Under the pieces are notes generated by a model that worked only from the letters and a program-made list of their open reading frames with translations, was not told where the DNA came from and made no database searches. A stretch of DNA of 64,000 bases from Rhodopseudomonas_A palustris_F (lineage in GTDB: Bacteria; Pseudomonadota; Alphaproteobacteria; Rhizobiales; Xanthobacteraceae): positions 4,154,001-4,218,000 of the forward strand of contig NC_007925.1 of assembly GCF_000013745.1 (NCBI RefSeq). The letters run 5' to 3'. The position numbers and the translations under genes are program-made. This document shows positions 12,500 to 21,909 of this stretch, one piece after another; within the stretch, counting starts at the first letter, position 1; each line of letters opens with the position of its first letter.

Positions 12500-14188
12500 T
12501 CAGAGACCGCGCCGTCGGATCAACTCCGGCGGCGGCCACCGGAGGAGTATATCGCCTTTGGCGCCTTCCAGCAGGTCGATGCGGTAGGTTTCAATCACCG
12601 TCGCGCCGCGCATGCGCGAGACCTCCGCCACGCTGTCAACGCTCGCGAATGCTTCCTGCAGCCATGGGTGAAGCCAATGCTGATAGGAAGAGCGCCCGAC
12701 GAACAGCAACTTGCCGTTCAGCAGCGCGGCATCGGGCTCCTTGGCATTGGCCCAGCGGATCCGCTCGAAATGCTGCGCCACGCAGCTGCCGGGCGGCAGA
12801 TAGAACATCAGCCAACTCGTAGTGCCGTAGTCTGCCGCCAGGATGCAACTGGCGCCGAGCCGAACGCGGATCGCCTCGATCTGGTGCGCCGCAACGCGAA
12901 AACCGACGCCGACCAGCCGCACGCCCTCTTCGTTGCGATAGCCGCTGAGCACGCCGGTGTGCAGCTGCAGCACGATCAGCGCCACCATCGCCGCGCTGCC
13001 CGGCACCGCCCAGCGGCCGAGGAAATTCACAACGCGTTGCCAGCGCGACCGCCACGTCATCCGCTCCAGCGCGACCGCCCCGGCAATCGCCATCGCCGGA
13101 TAGATCTGACACAGCCAGTCGGGATGCACCTCCTCGTGCAACGCGTGCACCAGGAAATAGGCCACCACCACCCAGATCGTGATGTGCAGCAGCGCGGCGG
13201 CGCCGCGTAGTCCGGTGGCGCCGCGCGCCATCGCAACCAGCCCGCTGCAGCCAAGGATCGCCACCGCCGGCGTCATCACCAGGAACTGGCCGCCCAGCAT
13301 GCCGAGCAGGAAGCCGGGGCGAAAATCAGCGGCGCCGACGCGGCCGAACTGCTTGAGGAACGACGCCCATTCGTGCTGTGCGTTCCACAATAGCGTCGGA
13401 GAGAACAGTGCCAGCGCCACCAGCCCGCCCAGATAAGGCCACGGCGAGCGCAACCAGCGCCGCAGATCCGCAACCACGATCAGCCAGATCAGCAGCGTGG
13501 GACCGAAGAACAACGCGTTGTATTTCGACAGCAGCGCCGCGCCAACCGCGGCACCTGCCGCGAGCCACCATACGCCGCGCCCGCTCTGCAGCAGTTTGGC
13601 GAGCGACCACAGCAGCAGGCTCGACGCCAGCATCAAGGGCACGTCCGGCGTCGCCATGATGGTGCCGAGCCAGGCCATCATCGTGGTGTTGAACAGGATC
13701 GCCGCGGTGGCGCCGACGCGCGCCGAGCCGAACAGGATGGCGCCGCTGCGATACACCGCCCAGCTCATCGGCAATGCCAGCAGCACCGAGAGCCAGCGGA
13801 CGCCGAATTCACTGTCGCCGGCGATCAGCGTGCTGAGCCGGATCATCAGCGCGACCATCGGCGGATGATCGTAATAGCCGCCGGCCAGGTTCTTCGACCA
13901 GGTCCAGTAATAGGCTTCGTCGAAGGTCAACGGCGTGATCGCGGCCACGACCAGACGCAGCCCGACCAGGACCAGGACGATCAAAACCGCGCGCCGCACG
14001 GCGCCCCGATCCTCGCTCTGCGGCTGCGTCAGCCGCTGCACCGGCAATTCGAAACGCAAATATCCCCCAATATTGTGGTTGGTCGCACCGCGACGTCGTG
14101 CTTTATGCGCAATCGCCCGCCGGACGGCCATCAGAATTCGGCTGAGCGCGAATCGAAATGGCGCGGCAAGCGATCTTTCGCCTATCAC
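12500..14188 (-). CDS. ArnT/PMT-like membrane glycosyltransferase (GT39 family)
   Basis: This 562-residue integral membrane protein has roughly 10-12 hydrophobic segments. It carries the family signature TFDEAYYWTWSKNLAGGYYDHPP near the N-terminus (two parts: FDEAYYW and GYYDHPPMVAL), in which the acidic residues are the catalytic type for lipid-phosphosugar donors. Such enzymes transfer a sugar from a polyprenyl-phosphate carrier in the periplasm to lipid A, protein or lipid. The actual acceptor is unknown. The N-terminal 60 residues are basic and the true start could be internal, for example the Met about 20 codons in. Confidence 0.8.
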   Translation of the reverse strand: MIGERSLAAPFRFALSRILMAVRRAIAHKARRRGATNHNIGGYLRFELPVQRLTQPQSEDRGAVRRAVLIVLVLVGLRLVVAAITPLTFDEAYYWTWSKNLAGGYYDHPPMVALMIRLSTLIAGDSEFGVRWLSVLLALPMSWAVYRSGAILFGSARVGATAAILFNTTMMAWLGTIMATPDVPLMLASSLLLWSLAKLLQSGRGVWWLAAGAAVGAALLSKYNALFFGPTLLIWLIVVADLRRWLRSPWPYLGGLVALALFSPTLLWNAQHEWASFLKQFGRVGAADFRPGFLLGMLGGQFLVMTPAVAILGCSGLVAMARGATGLRGAAALLHITIWVVVAYFLVHALHEEVHPDWLCQIYPAMAIAGAVALERMTWRSRWQRVVNFLGRWAVPGSAAMVALIVLQLHTGVLSGYRNEEGVRLVGVGFRVAAHQIEAIRVRLGASCILAADYGTTSWLMFYLPPGSCVAQHFERIRWANAKEPDAALLNGKLLFVGRSSYQHWLHPWLQEAFASVDSVAEVSRMRGATVIETYRIDLLEGAKGDILLRWPPPELIRRRGL

Positions 14189-14326
14189 CGCCGGGCCCTG
14201 GGCGTATGACGAACCATGTCAAAGCATAGATTCAGCCGGGTCGACAGGGGGCCGCAGACCGCGCGTGCGACGGTGTTGCGCCCGGTTACTGCAGGGTCTG
14301 CCCCGGCAGCGTTCGCAGGCGCCTTG

Positions 14327-15307
14327 CTATCCCAGCGCAGCCGCCAGCCGATCCAGTGCGGCCTCGTCCGGAGGCAGGCCGAACCGCAGCAGATCGTCGG
14401 CCCAATCGAAGCGGCGGCACCAGATCTGTTGTCGCGCCAAGCCATCGTGGATCCGCAACGCCTCGCGATGCCGGGTCAATCGATACAGCGCGGTGCCGCC
14501 GACGACGTTAAGCCCGGCTTTGTTCAGCACCGCATCGAGACGTATGGCTTGTTGCGTCAAGGCGGTGCGCGTCGCGTCTGCCCAGGCCCGGTCGCGCAGC
14601 GCGGCAGCGCCGATCCGCAGCGCCGGTCCGGAGCAGCACCACGGCCCGATCGCAGCTTCGATGCGATCGGCGATCGATGGTGCGGCCAGCGCGAAGCCGA
14701 GCCGCAATCCGGCGAGGCCATAGAACTTGCCGAACGAGCGCAGGATCACGATCGGCAACGCCGCGCACAGCGCCGTCGCGCTGATGTCAGGTGTCACGTC
14801 GGCAAAGGCTTCGTCGATCACCAGCCAGCCGCCGCGGGCCTGCAGCACGGCGGCGACATCCGCGAGCTGCGCGCGATCGACGACGCGGCCGTCGGGATTG
14901 TTCGGGTTGACGATCACCGCATGGCGCGCGCTGCTCGGCAATGCGCAAGCATCATCAATGGCGATCACCTCGCGGCCGGCGTTGCGCCACGCGCTCGCGT
15001 GCTCGCTGTAGGTCGGGCCAACAATCGCGACCGCGCCGGGCGCAGCAAGATGCGGCAGCCACTGGATCAGCGCCTGGGTGCCGGAGGCTGCGACGATCGC
15101 TATCTCCGCGGGCACGCGATAGGCCGCGCGCGCGGCGTCGATCAGTGCGACTTCATCGCCACGCGACGGCAGCCGCTGCCAGGCCTCGTCTGCGATCGCG
15201 GGAATCGGCCACGGCCACGGATTGATGCCGGTGGACAGATCGATCCAGGCTTGCGGCGCGCCGCCGTGCCGCGCCATCGCGTCCGTCAAATCGCCGCCGT
15301 GTTTCAT
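14327..15307 (-). CDS. cobC: Threonine-phosphate decarboxylase-type cobalamin enzyme (CobC)
   Basis: This PLP-dependent class I/II aminotransferase fold protein (326 residues) makes or attaches the aminopropanol arm of the lower nucleotide loop together with CobD. Visible marks are the DLSTGINPWPWP opening, the NPNNPDGR segment, and the PLP lysine in RSFGKFYGLAGLRLGF. These are characteristic of the CobC/CobD(Salmonella) family. It is divergent from cobD, which begins within 50 bases on the other strand. The start ATG at 15307 is followed by KHGGDL, usual for the family. Confidence 0.92.
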   Translation of the reverse strand: MKHGGDLTDAMARHGGAPQAWIDLSTGINPWPWPIPAIADEAWQRLPSRGDEVALIDAARAAYRVPAEIAIVAASGTQALIQWLPHLAAPGAVAIVGPTYSEHASAWRNAGREVIAIDDACALPSSARHAVIVNPNNPDGRVVDRAQLADVAAVLQARGGWLVIDEAFADVTPDISATALCAALPIVILRSFGKFYGLAGLRLGFALAAPSIADRIEAAIGPWCCSGPALRIGAAALRDRAWADATRTALTQQAIRLDAVLNKAGLNVVGGTALYRLTRHREALRIHDGLARQQIWCRRFDWADDLLRFGLPPDEAALDRLAAALG

Positions 15308-15354
15308 TGCTGCTTCCTGCCATCATCCGAGGCCAATCGACGAGGACTCGCGCG

Positions 15355-16326
15355 ATGCTGATCTGGGATGATACGTTGCTGATGGTGATCGCAGCGCTGA
15401 TCTTCGATGCGCTGATCGGCGATCCCGACTGGCTGTGGCGCCGCGTTGCGCATCCGGTGGTTTGGATCGGCGCGCTGATCGGCTGGCTCGATGGTTCGCT
15501 CAATCGCGAGCATTGGTCGCCGGCTTGGCGCAAGCTCGCCGGAATTTTCGCCGTGATCGTGCTGGTGGCGGTCGCGGCGGGGACCGGGTTTTTGCTGCAA
15601 AAATTGTTGTGGCAAACCGAAGGCAGCGTTTTTGTGCTCGGATTGCTCGCCTCCACCCTGATCGCGCAGCGCAGTCTGTATCAGCATGTCGCCAAAGTCC
15701 GCGCCGGGTTCGCAAGCGGCGGGCTGGTCGCGGCGCGCCGCGCGGTGGCGATGATCGTCGGCCGCGATCCCGAGCAGCTGGATGAAGCCGGGGTGTCGCG
15801 CGCGGCGATCGAATCCTGCGCGGAGAATTTTTCCGACGGCGTGGTGGCGCCACTGTTCTGGCTGGCGCTGCTCGGATTGCCGGGACTGTTCGCCTACAAG
15901 GCGATCAACACCGCGGATTCGATGATCGGCCATCGCAGCGCGCGCTACTACGCGTTCGGCTGGGCGGCGGCGCGGCTCGACGATCTGGTCAATCTCGCGC
16001 CGGCGCGGCTTTCGGGCGTGCTGATCGCGCTGGCCGCTCCGCTCGCCAACGGATCGGTCGGCACCGCATTCAAGGTGATGCTGCGCGATGCGCCAAAACA
16101 CCGCTCGCCGAATGCCGGCTGGCCGGAGGCGGCGATGGCGGGCGCGCTCGGCATCGCGCTGGCCGGACCGCGGCGCTACGCCGAAGGCCTGGTCGAAGAT
16201 CCGTTTCTCAATGCGGAAGCGCCCGATCATGCTACGCCCCATGATATCGGCCGCGCGCTGCGGCTGATGGCGGCGGCCTGCGGCTTCGAGGCTGTGCTTT
16301 ACGCCGCACTGGCATTGCTGCTGTGA
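15355..16326 (+). CDS. cobD: Adenosylcobinamide-phosphate synthase (CobD/CbiB)
   Basis: This inner-membrane enzyme attaches the aminopropanol (phosphate) arm to adenosylcobyric acid. The 323-residue protein has DALIGDPDWLWRRVAHPVVW, of which the GDP and HPV parts are family marks, plus ESCAENFSDGVVAPLFW and TADSMIGHRS. Several hydrophobic segments are present. The start is the ATG at 15355, with GAGGA upstream. An in-frame TTG at 15307 would add 16 residues without family support. Its 3' end overlaps the end of convergent cobQ by 28 bases. Confidence 0.93.
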   Translation: MLIWDDTLLMVIAALIFDALIGDPDWLWRRVAHPVVWIGALIGWLDGSLNREHWSPAWRKLAGIFAVIVLVAVAAGTGFLLQKLLWQTEGSVFVLGLLASTLIAQRSLYQHVAKVRAGFASGGLVAARRAVAMIVGRDPEQLDEAGVSRAAIESCAENFSDGVVAPLFWLALLGLPGLFAYKAINTADSMIGHRSARYYAFGWAAARLDDLVNLAPARLSGVLIALAAPLANGSVGTAFKVMLRDAPKHRSPNAGWPEAAMAGALGIALAGPRRYAEGLVEDPFLNAEAPDHATPHDIGRALRLMAAACGFEAVLYAALALLL

Positions 16327-17780
16327 CGGCTGCGCGCGATCGAAAGAATGGAATCGATATCGAGATGCGTTTCGAGATGATCGGCCAGCGCGTCGAGCGC
16401 GGTTTCGATCTGTGATTCGTAAGCCAGCGTCGAGGCGATGCCGAGCCGCGCCAGCCAGGCCTTGCGGAACGCGTCGCCGCTGAACAGCCCGTGCACGTAA
16501 GTGCCTTGCACGCGACCGTCGCGCGACGCAGCCCCATCGGGCCGGCCGTCGATGGTGAGGAACGGCCTTGCGCAATCGGCGCCGTCGCTGCGGCCGAGGT
16601 GAATCTCGTAGCCTTGGATCGCAGCCCCGCTGTCGCAATGCACGCCTGACACCAGCGTGGTGGATTTGTCGCCTCGCATCAGCGTGCTGATATCGAGGAG
16701 GCCAAGCCCCGGCACTGTACCGGCCGGGCCGTCGACCCCGTCCGGATCGGCGATCGTCTGGCCCAACATCTGATAGCCGCCGCATAGTCCCAGCACGTGA
16801 CCGCCGCGGCGCAGATGTGCTGCGATGTCGATGTCCCAGCCCTGCGCGCGCAGGAACGCCAGATCGCCGAGGGTGGATTTGCTGCCAGGCAAAATCACCA
16901 CGTCGGCGTTGCCGGGGATCGGCTGGCCGGGCGGCACGAAGATCAGTTTCACGCCGGGCTCCTGGCCGAGCGGATCGAGGTCGTCGAAATTGGCGATCCG
17001 CGCCAGCACCGGCACCGCGATGATGCGCGTCGCGGTCGATTCATGAGTGCGATTCAAATCGACGGCGTCCTCGGCGGGTAGCAATGCCGCCTGCGGCAGC
17101 CACGGCACCACGCCGAGCGACGGCCAGCCGGTGAGCCGCGTGATCGCGGTGAGGCCCTGGTCGAACAATCGCGGGTCGCCGCGGAATTTGTTGATGATGA
17201 ATCCCTGGATGCGGGCGCGCTCGTCGGGCTGCAGCACCAGATGGGTGCCGGCGAGGCTGGCGATCACACCGCCGCGGTCGATGTCGCCGGCGAGCAGCAC
17301 CGGCACGTTGGCGGCTTCGGCAAAGCCCATATTGGCGATGTCGCCTTGCCGCAGATTGATCTCGGCCGGACTGCCGGCGCCTTCGACCAAGACGATGTCG
17401 GCGTCGCGGGCAAGCTTCGCGAAACTATCCAGCACATACGGCAGCAGCGCCGCCTTCTTGTCGAGATAGTTTTTCGCGCCGAGCACGCCCCAGCGCTGGC
17501 CCTGCACGACGATCTGCGCGCCGGTGTCGGTCTGCGGCTTCAGCAGCACCGGGTTCATGTGCACGCTGGGCTGTAATCGCGCGGCGCGGGCCTGCACCGC
17601 TTGGGCGCGGCCGATCTCGCCGCCATCGACCGCCACCGCGGCGTTGTTCGACATGTTCTGCGATTTGAACGGCGCCACCTTCAGGCCGCGGCGGACCAAC
17701 GCGCGCGCCAATCCCGCAACCAGCGTCGACTTGCCGGCGTTGGAGCCGGTGGCCTGGATCATCAGCGCGGGGGTGGTCAT
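16299..17780 (-). CDS. cobQ: Cobyric acid synthase
   Basis: CobQ amidates side chains b, d, e and g of adenosylcobyrinic acid diamide using glutamine and ATP. The 493-residue protein has an N-terminal P-loop-like ATP domain (MIQATGSNAGKSTLVAG) with KSQNMSNN. A class I-like glutaminase domain follows, with the nucleophile Cys in VLGLCGGYQMLG and the His in GTYVHGLF. The start ATG at 17780 gives the standard N-terminus. It is the last gene of the riboswitch-led cobU-cobO-cobQ transcript, separated from cobO by a 186-base gap that holds a repeat. Confidence 0.96.
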   Translation of the reverse strand: MTTPALMIQATGSNAGKSTLVAGLARALVRRGLKVAPFKSQNMSNNAAVAVDGGEIGRAQAVQARAARLQPSVHMNPVLLKPQTDTGAQIVVQGQRWGVLGAKNYLDKKAALLPYVLDSFAKLARDADIVLVEGAGSPAEINLRQGDIANMGFAEAANVPVLLAGDIDRGGVIASLAGTHLVLQPDERARIQGFIINKFRGDPRLFDQGLTAITRLTGWPSLGVVPWLPQAALLPAEDAVDLNRTHESTATRIIAVPVLARIANFDDLDPLGQEPGVKLIFVPPGQPIPGNADVVILPGSKSTLGDLAFLRAQGWDIDIAAHLRRGGHVLGLCGGYQMLGQTIADPDGVDGPAGTVPGLGLLDISTLMRGDKSTTLVSGVHCDSGAAIQGYEIHLGRSDGADCARPFLTIDGRPDGAASRDGRVQGTYVHGLFSGDAFRKAWLARLGIASTLAYESQIETALDALADHLETHLDIDSILSIARSRHSSNASAA

Positions 17781-17811
17781 GACGCCGCGAACCGCGAGGC
17801 ATATGAGTTGT

Positions 17812-17935
17812 GATTCCGGGATGCGACCTGATCGGCGCCAGCCGATCGGGGCGCAGGCCCGGAATCCATATCCCCTGCAGGGGTTATGGATTCCGGGCTC
17901 GCTCGCAGCTGTCGCTGCTCGCGCCCCGGAATGAC
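17812..17935. repeat. Palindromic intergenic repeat (ATTCCGGG...CCCGGAAT type)
   Basis: The ends are inverted (GATTCCGGG and CCCCGGAATGAC). The middle holds the symmetric GGAATCCATATCCCCTGCAG / CTGCAGGGGTTATGGATTCC arms, each shown only in part. The same middle occurs at 24624-24736. It lies between cobQ and cobO and may form a strong hairpin in the cob transcript. Confidence 0.75.
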
Positions 17936-17966
17936 GCAATCAAAATTCCCGACAAAAATCATCGCG

Positions 17967-18593
17967 CTAAAACTCCACGCCCTTCTGGGCTTTGACGCCG
18001 GCGCGGAACGGATGTTTGACCAGCGTCATCTCGGTCACCAGATCGGCGAGCTCGATCAGTTCCGGTTTGGCGTTGCGGCCGGTGATGACGACGTGCTTGT
18101 CGGCCGGCTTCTCGTCGCGCAGAAACGTCAGCACCTCGTCGAGCGGCAGGTAGTCGTAGCGCAGCACGATGTTGAGCTCGTCGAGCAGCACCATGCGGTG
18201 GCGGTGGTCGCGGATCAGCTCCTTGGCGCGCTCCCAGCCGGCGCGGGCGGCGGCGATGTCGCGAGCGCGATCCTGGGTCTCCCAGGTGAAGCCCTCGCCC
18301 ATGATGTGCAGCGTCACCAGCTCGGGAAATTTCGACAGCAGCTTGGCTTCGCCGGTGTCCCATTTCTGCGACTTGGTGAAATGCACCACGCCGACCGGCA
18401 TGCCGTGGCCGATGTGGCGGAACACCATGCCGAGCGCCGCCGAGGTCTTGCCCTTGCCGGTGCCGGTGTGAACGATCAGCAAACCCTTTTCGCCGATCTT
18501 GCCGGCCATCATCTTGTCGCGCACCGCCTTGTGCTTCTTGGCCTTCTCGGCGTGGCGCAGATTGTCTTCGTCGTCGCTGGGCGGCGCGGTCAT
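17967..18593 (-). CDS. cobO: Cob(I)alamin/corrinoid adenosyltransferase (CobO/CobA type)
   Basis: This cytoplasmic enzyme transfers the adenosyl group of ATP to Co(I) corrinoid. The 208-residue protein has the P-loop GTGKGKTSAALG near residue 43, plus VHFTKSQKWDTGE, GEGFTWETQD and LLDELNIVLRYDYL, all typical of CobA/CobO. The start ATG at 18593 overlaps the cobU stop as ATGA, so it is translationally coupled to cobU. Confidence 0.95.
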   Translation of the reverse strand: MTAPPSDDEDNLRHAEKAKKHKAVRDKMMAGKIGEKGLLIVHTGTGKGKTSAALGMVFRHIGHGMPVGVVHFTKSQKWDTGEAKLLSKFPELVTLHIMGEGFTWETQDRARDIAAARAGWERAKELIRDHRHRMVLLDELNIVLRYDYLPLDEVLTFLRDEKPADKHVVITGRNAKPELIELADLVTEMTLVKHPFRAGVKAQKGVEF

Positions 18594-19177
18594 GCGAAGG
18601 GCTCTCCTGCGGTTGTGCGTTTCAGCCACAGCGGCAAGCCGGCGGCGATGAAAACCACATTGGGAACGGCGGCGGCGACGATCTGGTTGAGCCGGCCCTG
18701 GGCGTCGCGGAAGTCGCGGCCGAGCGGCGTATCGGGCACCAGGCCAAGCCCGACCTCGTTCGACACCAGCACGATCGCCTCTCGCGCATCGCGCAGATGA
18801 TCGGCGAGCGCGCGCGAGGCGACGGCGACGTCGCGCCCGGCATACATCAGATTTGCCAGCCATAGCGTCAGGCAATCGACCAGCACGGCGCGGCCGCAGC
18901 CTGCTTCGCGCGCCAGCGTCTCGACCACGGCCTGCGGCTCTTCGACGGTGGTCCAGCCGTCGCCACGCTGGGTGCGGTGATGCGCGATCCGCGCCGCCAT
19001 CTCGTCGTCGCTGGCGCTGCCGGTGGCGAGATAGATCCGCTCTAGCCCGCTGTCGACGATCAGTTGCTCGGCGTACAACGATTTTCCGGAGCGCGCGCCG
19101 CCCAGCACCAGCGTCGGGCGCAACGCGGCCGGGGAACGGGCGTCCAGGGAACGGTCTTCACGGGCGTGGCGATCCAT
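18590..19177 (-). CDS. cobU: Adenosylcobinamide kinase / guanylyltransferase
   Basis: This bifunctional enzyme phosphorylates adenosylcobinamide and adds GMP to give GDP-cobinamide. It is also called CobP. The 195-residue protein has the P-loop LVLGGARSGKS, IYLATGSASDDEM, RIAHHRTQRGDGW (the His region that accepts GMP), DCLTLWLANL, and VSNEVGLGLVP. It is the first gene after the cobalamin riboswitch and overlaps cobO by 4 bases. Confidence 0.95.
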   Translation of the reverse strand: MDRHAREDRSLDARSPAALRPTLVLGGARSGKSLYAEQLIVDSGLERIYLATGSASDDEMAARIAHHRTQRGDGWTTVEEPQAVVETLAREAGCGRAVLVDCLTLWLANLMYAGRDVAVASRALADHLRDAREAIVLVSNEVGLGLVPDTPLGRDFRDAQGRLNQIVAAAVPNVVFIAAGLPLWLKRTTAGEPFA

Positions 19178-19302
19178 CGGCAGCTCACAGCAGGGCCTTG
19201 CGGCCGCGAGCTTTGTTGGGTCGCGTGCGATGGCTCGACGCCATCGCGCTCGCTCCCGCCCGGTGCACCCCGCCCCGACGACGCCTTCAAAGCACTCTTC
19301 AC

Positions 19303-19475
19303 GATGGCAGGTCTCCTGGCTCGCGGGTCAAAGCCCCTCGCCGCCTTCCCAGGAACATCCCAGTGGCCTCGGCGCGGGCTCGTCGCTCACAGTTGCGGGG
19401 GCAGCGCCGGGTTTGAAATCGCTCGCACCGGCTTCCCTTTTCACCTTCCACGTGGAAGGACCATCGTTCGCAACG
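19303..19475 (-). ncRNA. Cobalamin riboswitch
   Basis: Read on the minus strand, the segment shows the conserved order of the AdoCbl-binding element. First come AAAAGGGAAGCCGGTG, then CCCCGCAACTGTGAGCGACG, then GGGAAGGCGG. The B12 box AGCCAGGAGACCTGCC follows near 19306-19322. It ends about 125 bases before the cobU start codon, so it should repress cobU-cobO-cobQ when adenosylcobalamin is plentiful. No such element is seen on the plus strand for cobT. Confidence 0.94.
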
Positions 19476-19572
19476 CTAGCGCGCCGCGGCTGGCGCGGTC
19501 AACCACGCTTAGGTGGTGTTGACCGCCGCGGCGCGTTGCGTCAGTTACGCCGCCTTGCAACAAGGACAGATC

Positions 19573-20628
19573 ATGCTCACCGCTCCCGAAACCGCCTGGC
19601 AGCCGCCCGGCATCGCGCCGCTCGATTCGAATGCCGAAAGCGCGATCCGCGCGCGGATCGACGGCAAGGCCAAGCCGCTCGGCTCACTCGGGCAGATCGA
19701 GGACCTCGCGGTGCAGCTCGGCCAGATCCGGCATCCCGGCGAGCCGCGCGGCGACAACGCGGTGCTGCTGGTGTTCGCCGGCGATCATGGGCTCACCGAA
19801 GAAGGCGTCTCGCAATTTCCCGCCGCGGTGACGGTGGGGATGGTGATGACCTATCTGGCCGGCCGCGCCTGCGCCAACGCCTTCGCCGCGGCGACCAATG
19901 TAGAAATTCGCGTGGTCGACGCAGGCGTCGCCGCCGAACTGCCGAAACATCCCGGACTGATCGACGCCAAAATCCGGATGGGCACCGGCAACGCCGCGCG
20001 CGAGCCGGCGATGACAAGGCAGCAGGCGATCGACGCGCTCGACCGCGGCTGTCAATTGACGATCGAGGAAATCCGCAACGGCGCTGACATCATCGCGCTC
20101 GGCGAAATGGGCATCGGCAACACCGCCTCCTCCTCGCTGCTGCTGCATCGGTTGGCGCCGGCGCCGCTCGAAGAGTGCATCGGGGTCGGCGCCGGGCAGA
20201 ACGATGCCGGCATGGCGAAGAAGCGCGCGGCGATTGAAAAAGCCGCGGCGCGCAGCGCCGCCACCGCGCCGCTCGACGTGCTCGCCGAATTCGGCGGGCT
20301 GGAAATCGCCATGATGACCGGCGCCATTCTCGGCGCCGCCTCGCAGCGCCGCCCGGTGATCGTGGACGGCTTCATCTCGACCGCGGCGGCGTTGCTGGCA
20401 GTCCGGCTGGCGCCGGCTTCGCTCGGCTATTGCGTGTTCGCGCATCGCTCCGCCGAGCGTGGCCACGACCTGGCGCTCGAAGCGATGCAGGCCAAGCCGC
20501 TGCTCGATCTCGGGCTGCGGCTCGGCGAAGGCACCGGCGCCATTCTCGCGGTGCCGTTGCTGCGCGCCGCGGCGCGGCTGCTGACCGACGTCGCCAGCCT
20601 CAGCGACGTGATGGACGGCAAACTGTAA
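19573..20628 (+). CDS. cobT: Nicotinate-nucleotide--dimethylbenzimidazole phosphoribosyltransferase
   Basis: CobT makes alpha-ribazole phosphate from DMB and nicotinate mononucleotide. The 351-residue protein shows KPLGSLGQIEDLAVQLG, FAGDHGLTEEGVS, GEMGIGNTASSSLL, PVIVDGFISTAAALL and FAHRSAERGH. The catalytic base lies in RLGEGTGAI (Glu319). The start ATG at 19573 has AGGACA upstream. It is divergent from the cobU operon. bluB, which makes its DMB substrate, lies 520 bases downstream in the same direction. Confidence 0.95.
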   Translation: MLTAPETAWQPPGIAPLDSNAESAIRARIDGKAKPLGSLGQIEDLAVQLGQIRHPGEPRGDNAVLLVFAGDHGLTEEGVSQFPAAVTVGMVMTYLAGRACANAFAAATNVEIRVVDAGVAAELPKHPGLIDAKIRMGTGNAAREPAMTRQQAIDALDRGCQLTIEEIRNGADIIALGEMGIGNTASSSLLLHRLAPAPLEECIGVGAGQNDAGMAKKRAAIEKAAARSAATAPLDVLAEFGGLEIAMMTGAILGAASQRRPVIVDGFISTAAALLAVRLAPASLGYCVFAHRSAERGHDLALEAMQAKPLLDLGLRLGEGTGAILAVPLLRAAARLLTDVASLSDVMDGKL

Positions 20629-21148
20629 TGCGCCGGGCGGACGCCGCCGCGCGGCGCCGCAAGCTTCGCACCAGCGAATCGTTGCCACGATGTCATAGAA
20701 GCTGAGGATGATCGGATGACGTGACGACGCTCAGCCGTCCCGGTCCTGATCGGTTATCGGGCCGGCTGCGTTCCAAATGTGCAGTCGGCCATCCGCCACG
20801 CGGAACCTGCAGCAACATAGTACCGGAGCGATGACTCATCGTGGCGTTCTCGCAGGCAATTCGCTCGACCGCCGGCAAGCGAGTTTGACGGCGTTGACAG
20901 CGCGGTTCCCGCGTGACTAACAAGGTCGTGCCAGTGGGCCGGTCCAAAGTTCTCTTGTCCCTTTCCCGCGCGTCATTTCGGCGAACTTTGAACCAAACCC
21001 CCAAGTTGATCATCGATTTGCTACTTCCGAATCCCAATTCCACGAGACTGCGCGCCGGTTAGCGCGGTGGACTTGGGCTTCGGGACATCAGATGGTGCTC
21101 GGCTTCGAGCGACCTGCCGACGCGCTGACTGTGCTGAGGAGACGCAAG
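20629..21148. other. Gap between cobT and bluB without recognisable gene
   Basis: About 520 bases. The frames present have no recognisable product and none has a supporting ribosome binding site. I saw no riboswitch landmarks here. bluB could extend 19 codons upstream into this stretch, to the ATG at 21092. Confidence 0.4.
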
Positions 21149-21832
21149 GTGACGAATTTCGACGCCGGCCCGCTGTCAGAGTCCGAACTCGCTCTGACGC
21201 CGCCGGATTTCGACCCGGAGTTTGTGGCGAAGCTCGCGCAATTGATCGCGTGGCGGCGCGACGTCCGGCGTTTCCGCCGCGACGCCGTCGAACCGGATTT
21301 GATCGAGCGGCTGCTGGATCTGGCACAGCTCGCGCCTTCGGTGGGCAACAGCCAGCCATGGCGCTGGGTCAGCGTCGACAGCCCGGACACCCGGGAAAAG
21401 ATTCACCAGAATTTCGTCGCCTGTAACGCCAAGGCGGCGTCGGGCTTTCAGGGTGAGCGCGCCGATCTGTACGCCCGGCTGAAGCTCGAAGGCATCGACG
21501 TCGCGCCCCGGCAATTCGCGGTGTTCTGCGATCGCGGCACCGCGCAGGGCGCCGGCGTCGGCTGTCAGACCATGCCGGAGACGCTGGACTATTCAGTGGT
21601 GGTGATGATCGAGACGTTCTGGCTTGCGGCCCGCGCCGAAGGCCTCGGCGTCGGCTGGGTCTCGATCCTCGATCCCGAGCAAGCCAAGGCCGACCTCCAG
21701 GTGCCGGAGCGCTGGAAGCTGATCGCCTATCTGTGCGTCGGCTGGCCGGTCGAAGAACACGACGTTCCCGAACTGGTGCGCTACGGCTGGCAGGATCGCA
21801 CCCAGGCCGGTCGGCTCGTCACCTCGCGCTGA
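21149..21832 (+). CDS. bluB: 5,6-Dimethylbenzimidazole synthase (BluB)
   Basis: BluB uses O2 to break down reduced FMN into DMB, the lower base of cobalamin. It is a nitroreductase-fold protein with RRDVRRFRRDAVEPDLIERL, of which RRDVRRF is the FMN-binding start. It also has LAPSVGNSQPWRW, GQGAGVGCQTMPETLDYS-like GAGVGCQTMPETLDYSVV, and GVGWVSILDP. The GTG at 21149, about 8 bases after GAGGAG, gives 227 residues, the length of the Sinorhizobium BluB. The ATG at 21092 would add 19 residues. It pairs functionally with upstream cobT. Confidence 0.92.
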   Translation: MTNFDAGPLSESELALTPPDFDPEFVAKLAQLIAWRRDVRRFRRDAVEPDLIERLLDLAQLAPSVGNSQPWRWVSVDSPDTREKIHQNFVACNAKAASGFQGERADLYARLKLEGIDVAPRQFAVFCDRGTAQGAGVGCQTMPETLDYSVVVMIETFWLAARAEGLGVGWVSILDPEQAKADLQVPERWKLIAYLCVGWPVEEHDVPELVRYGWQDRTQAGRLVTSR

Positions 21833-21909
21833 GCGCGAGATCCCGCAGCGAGCGCCAACCGCGATCCCACCCGGCCGAAGACCGGATGGGCGGTTGAGAG
21901 CGTCCCGAA

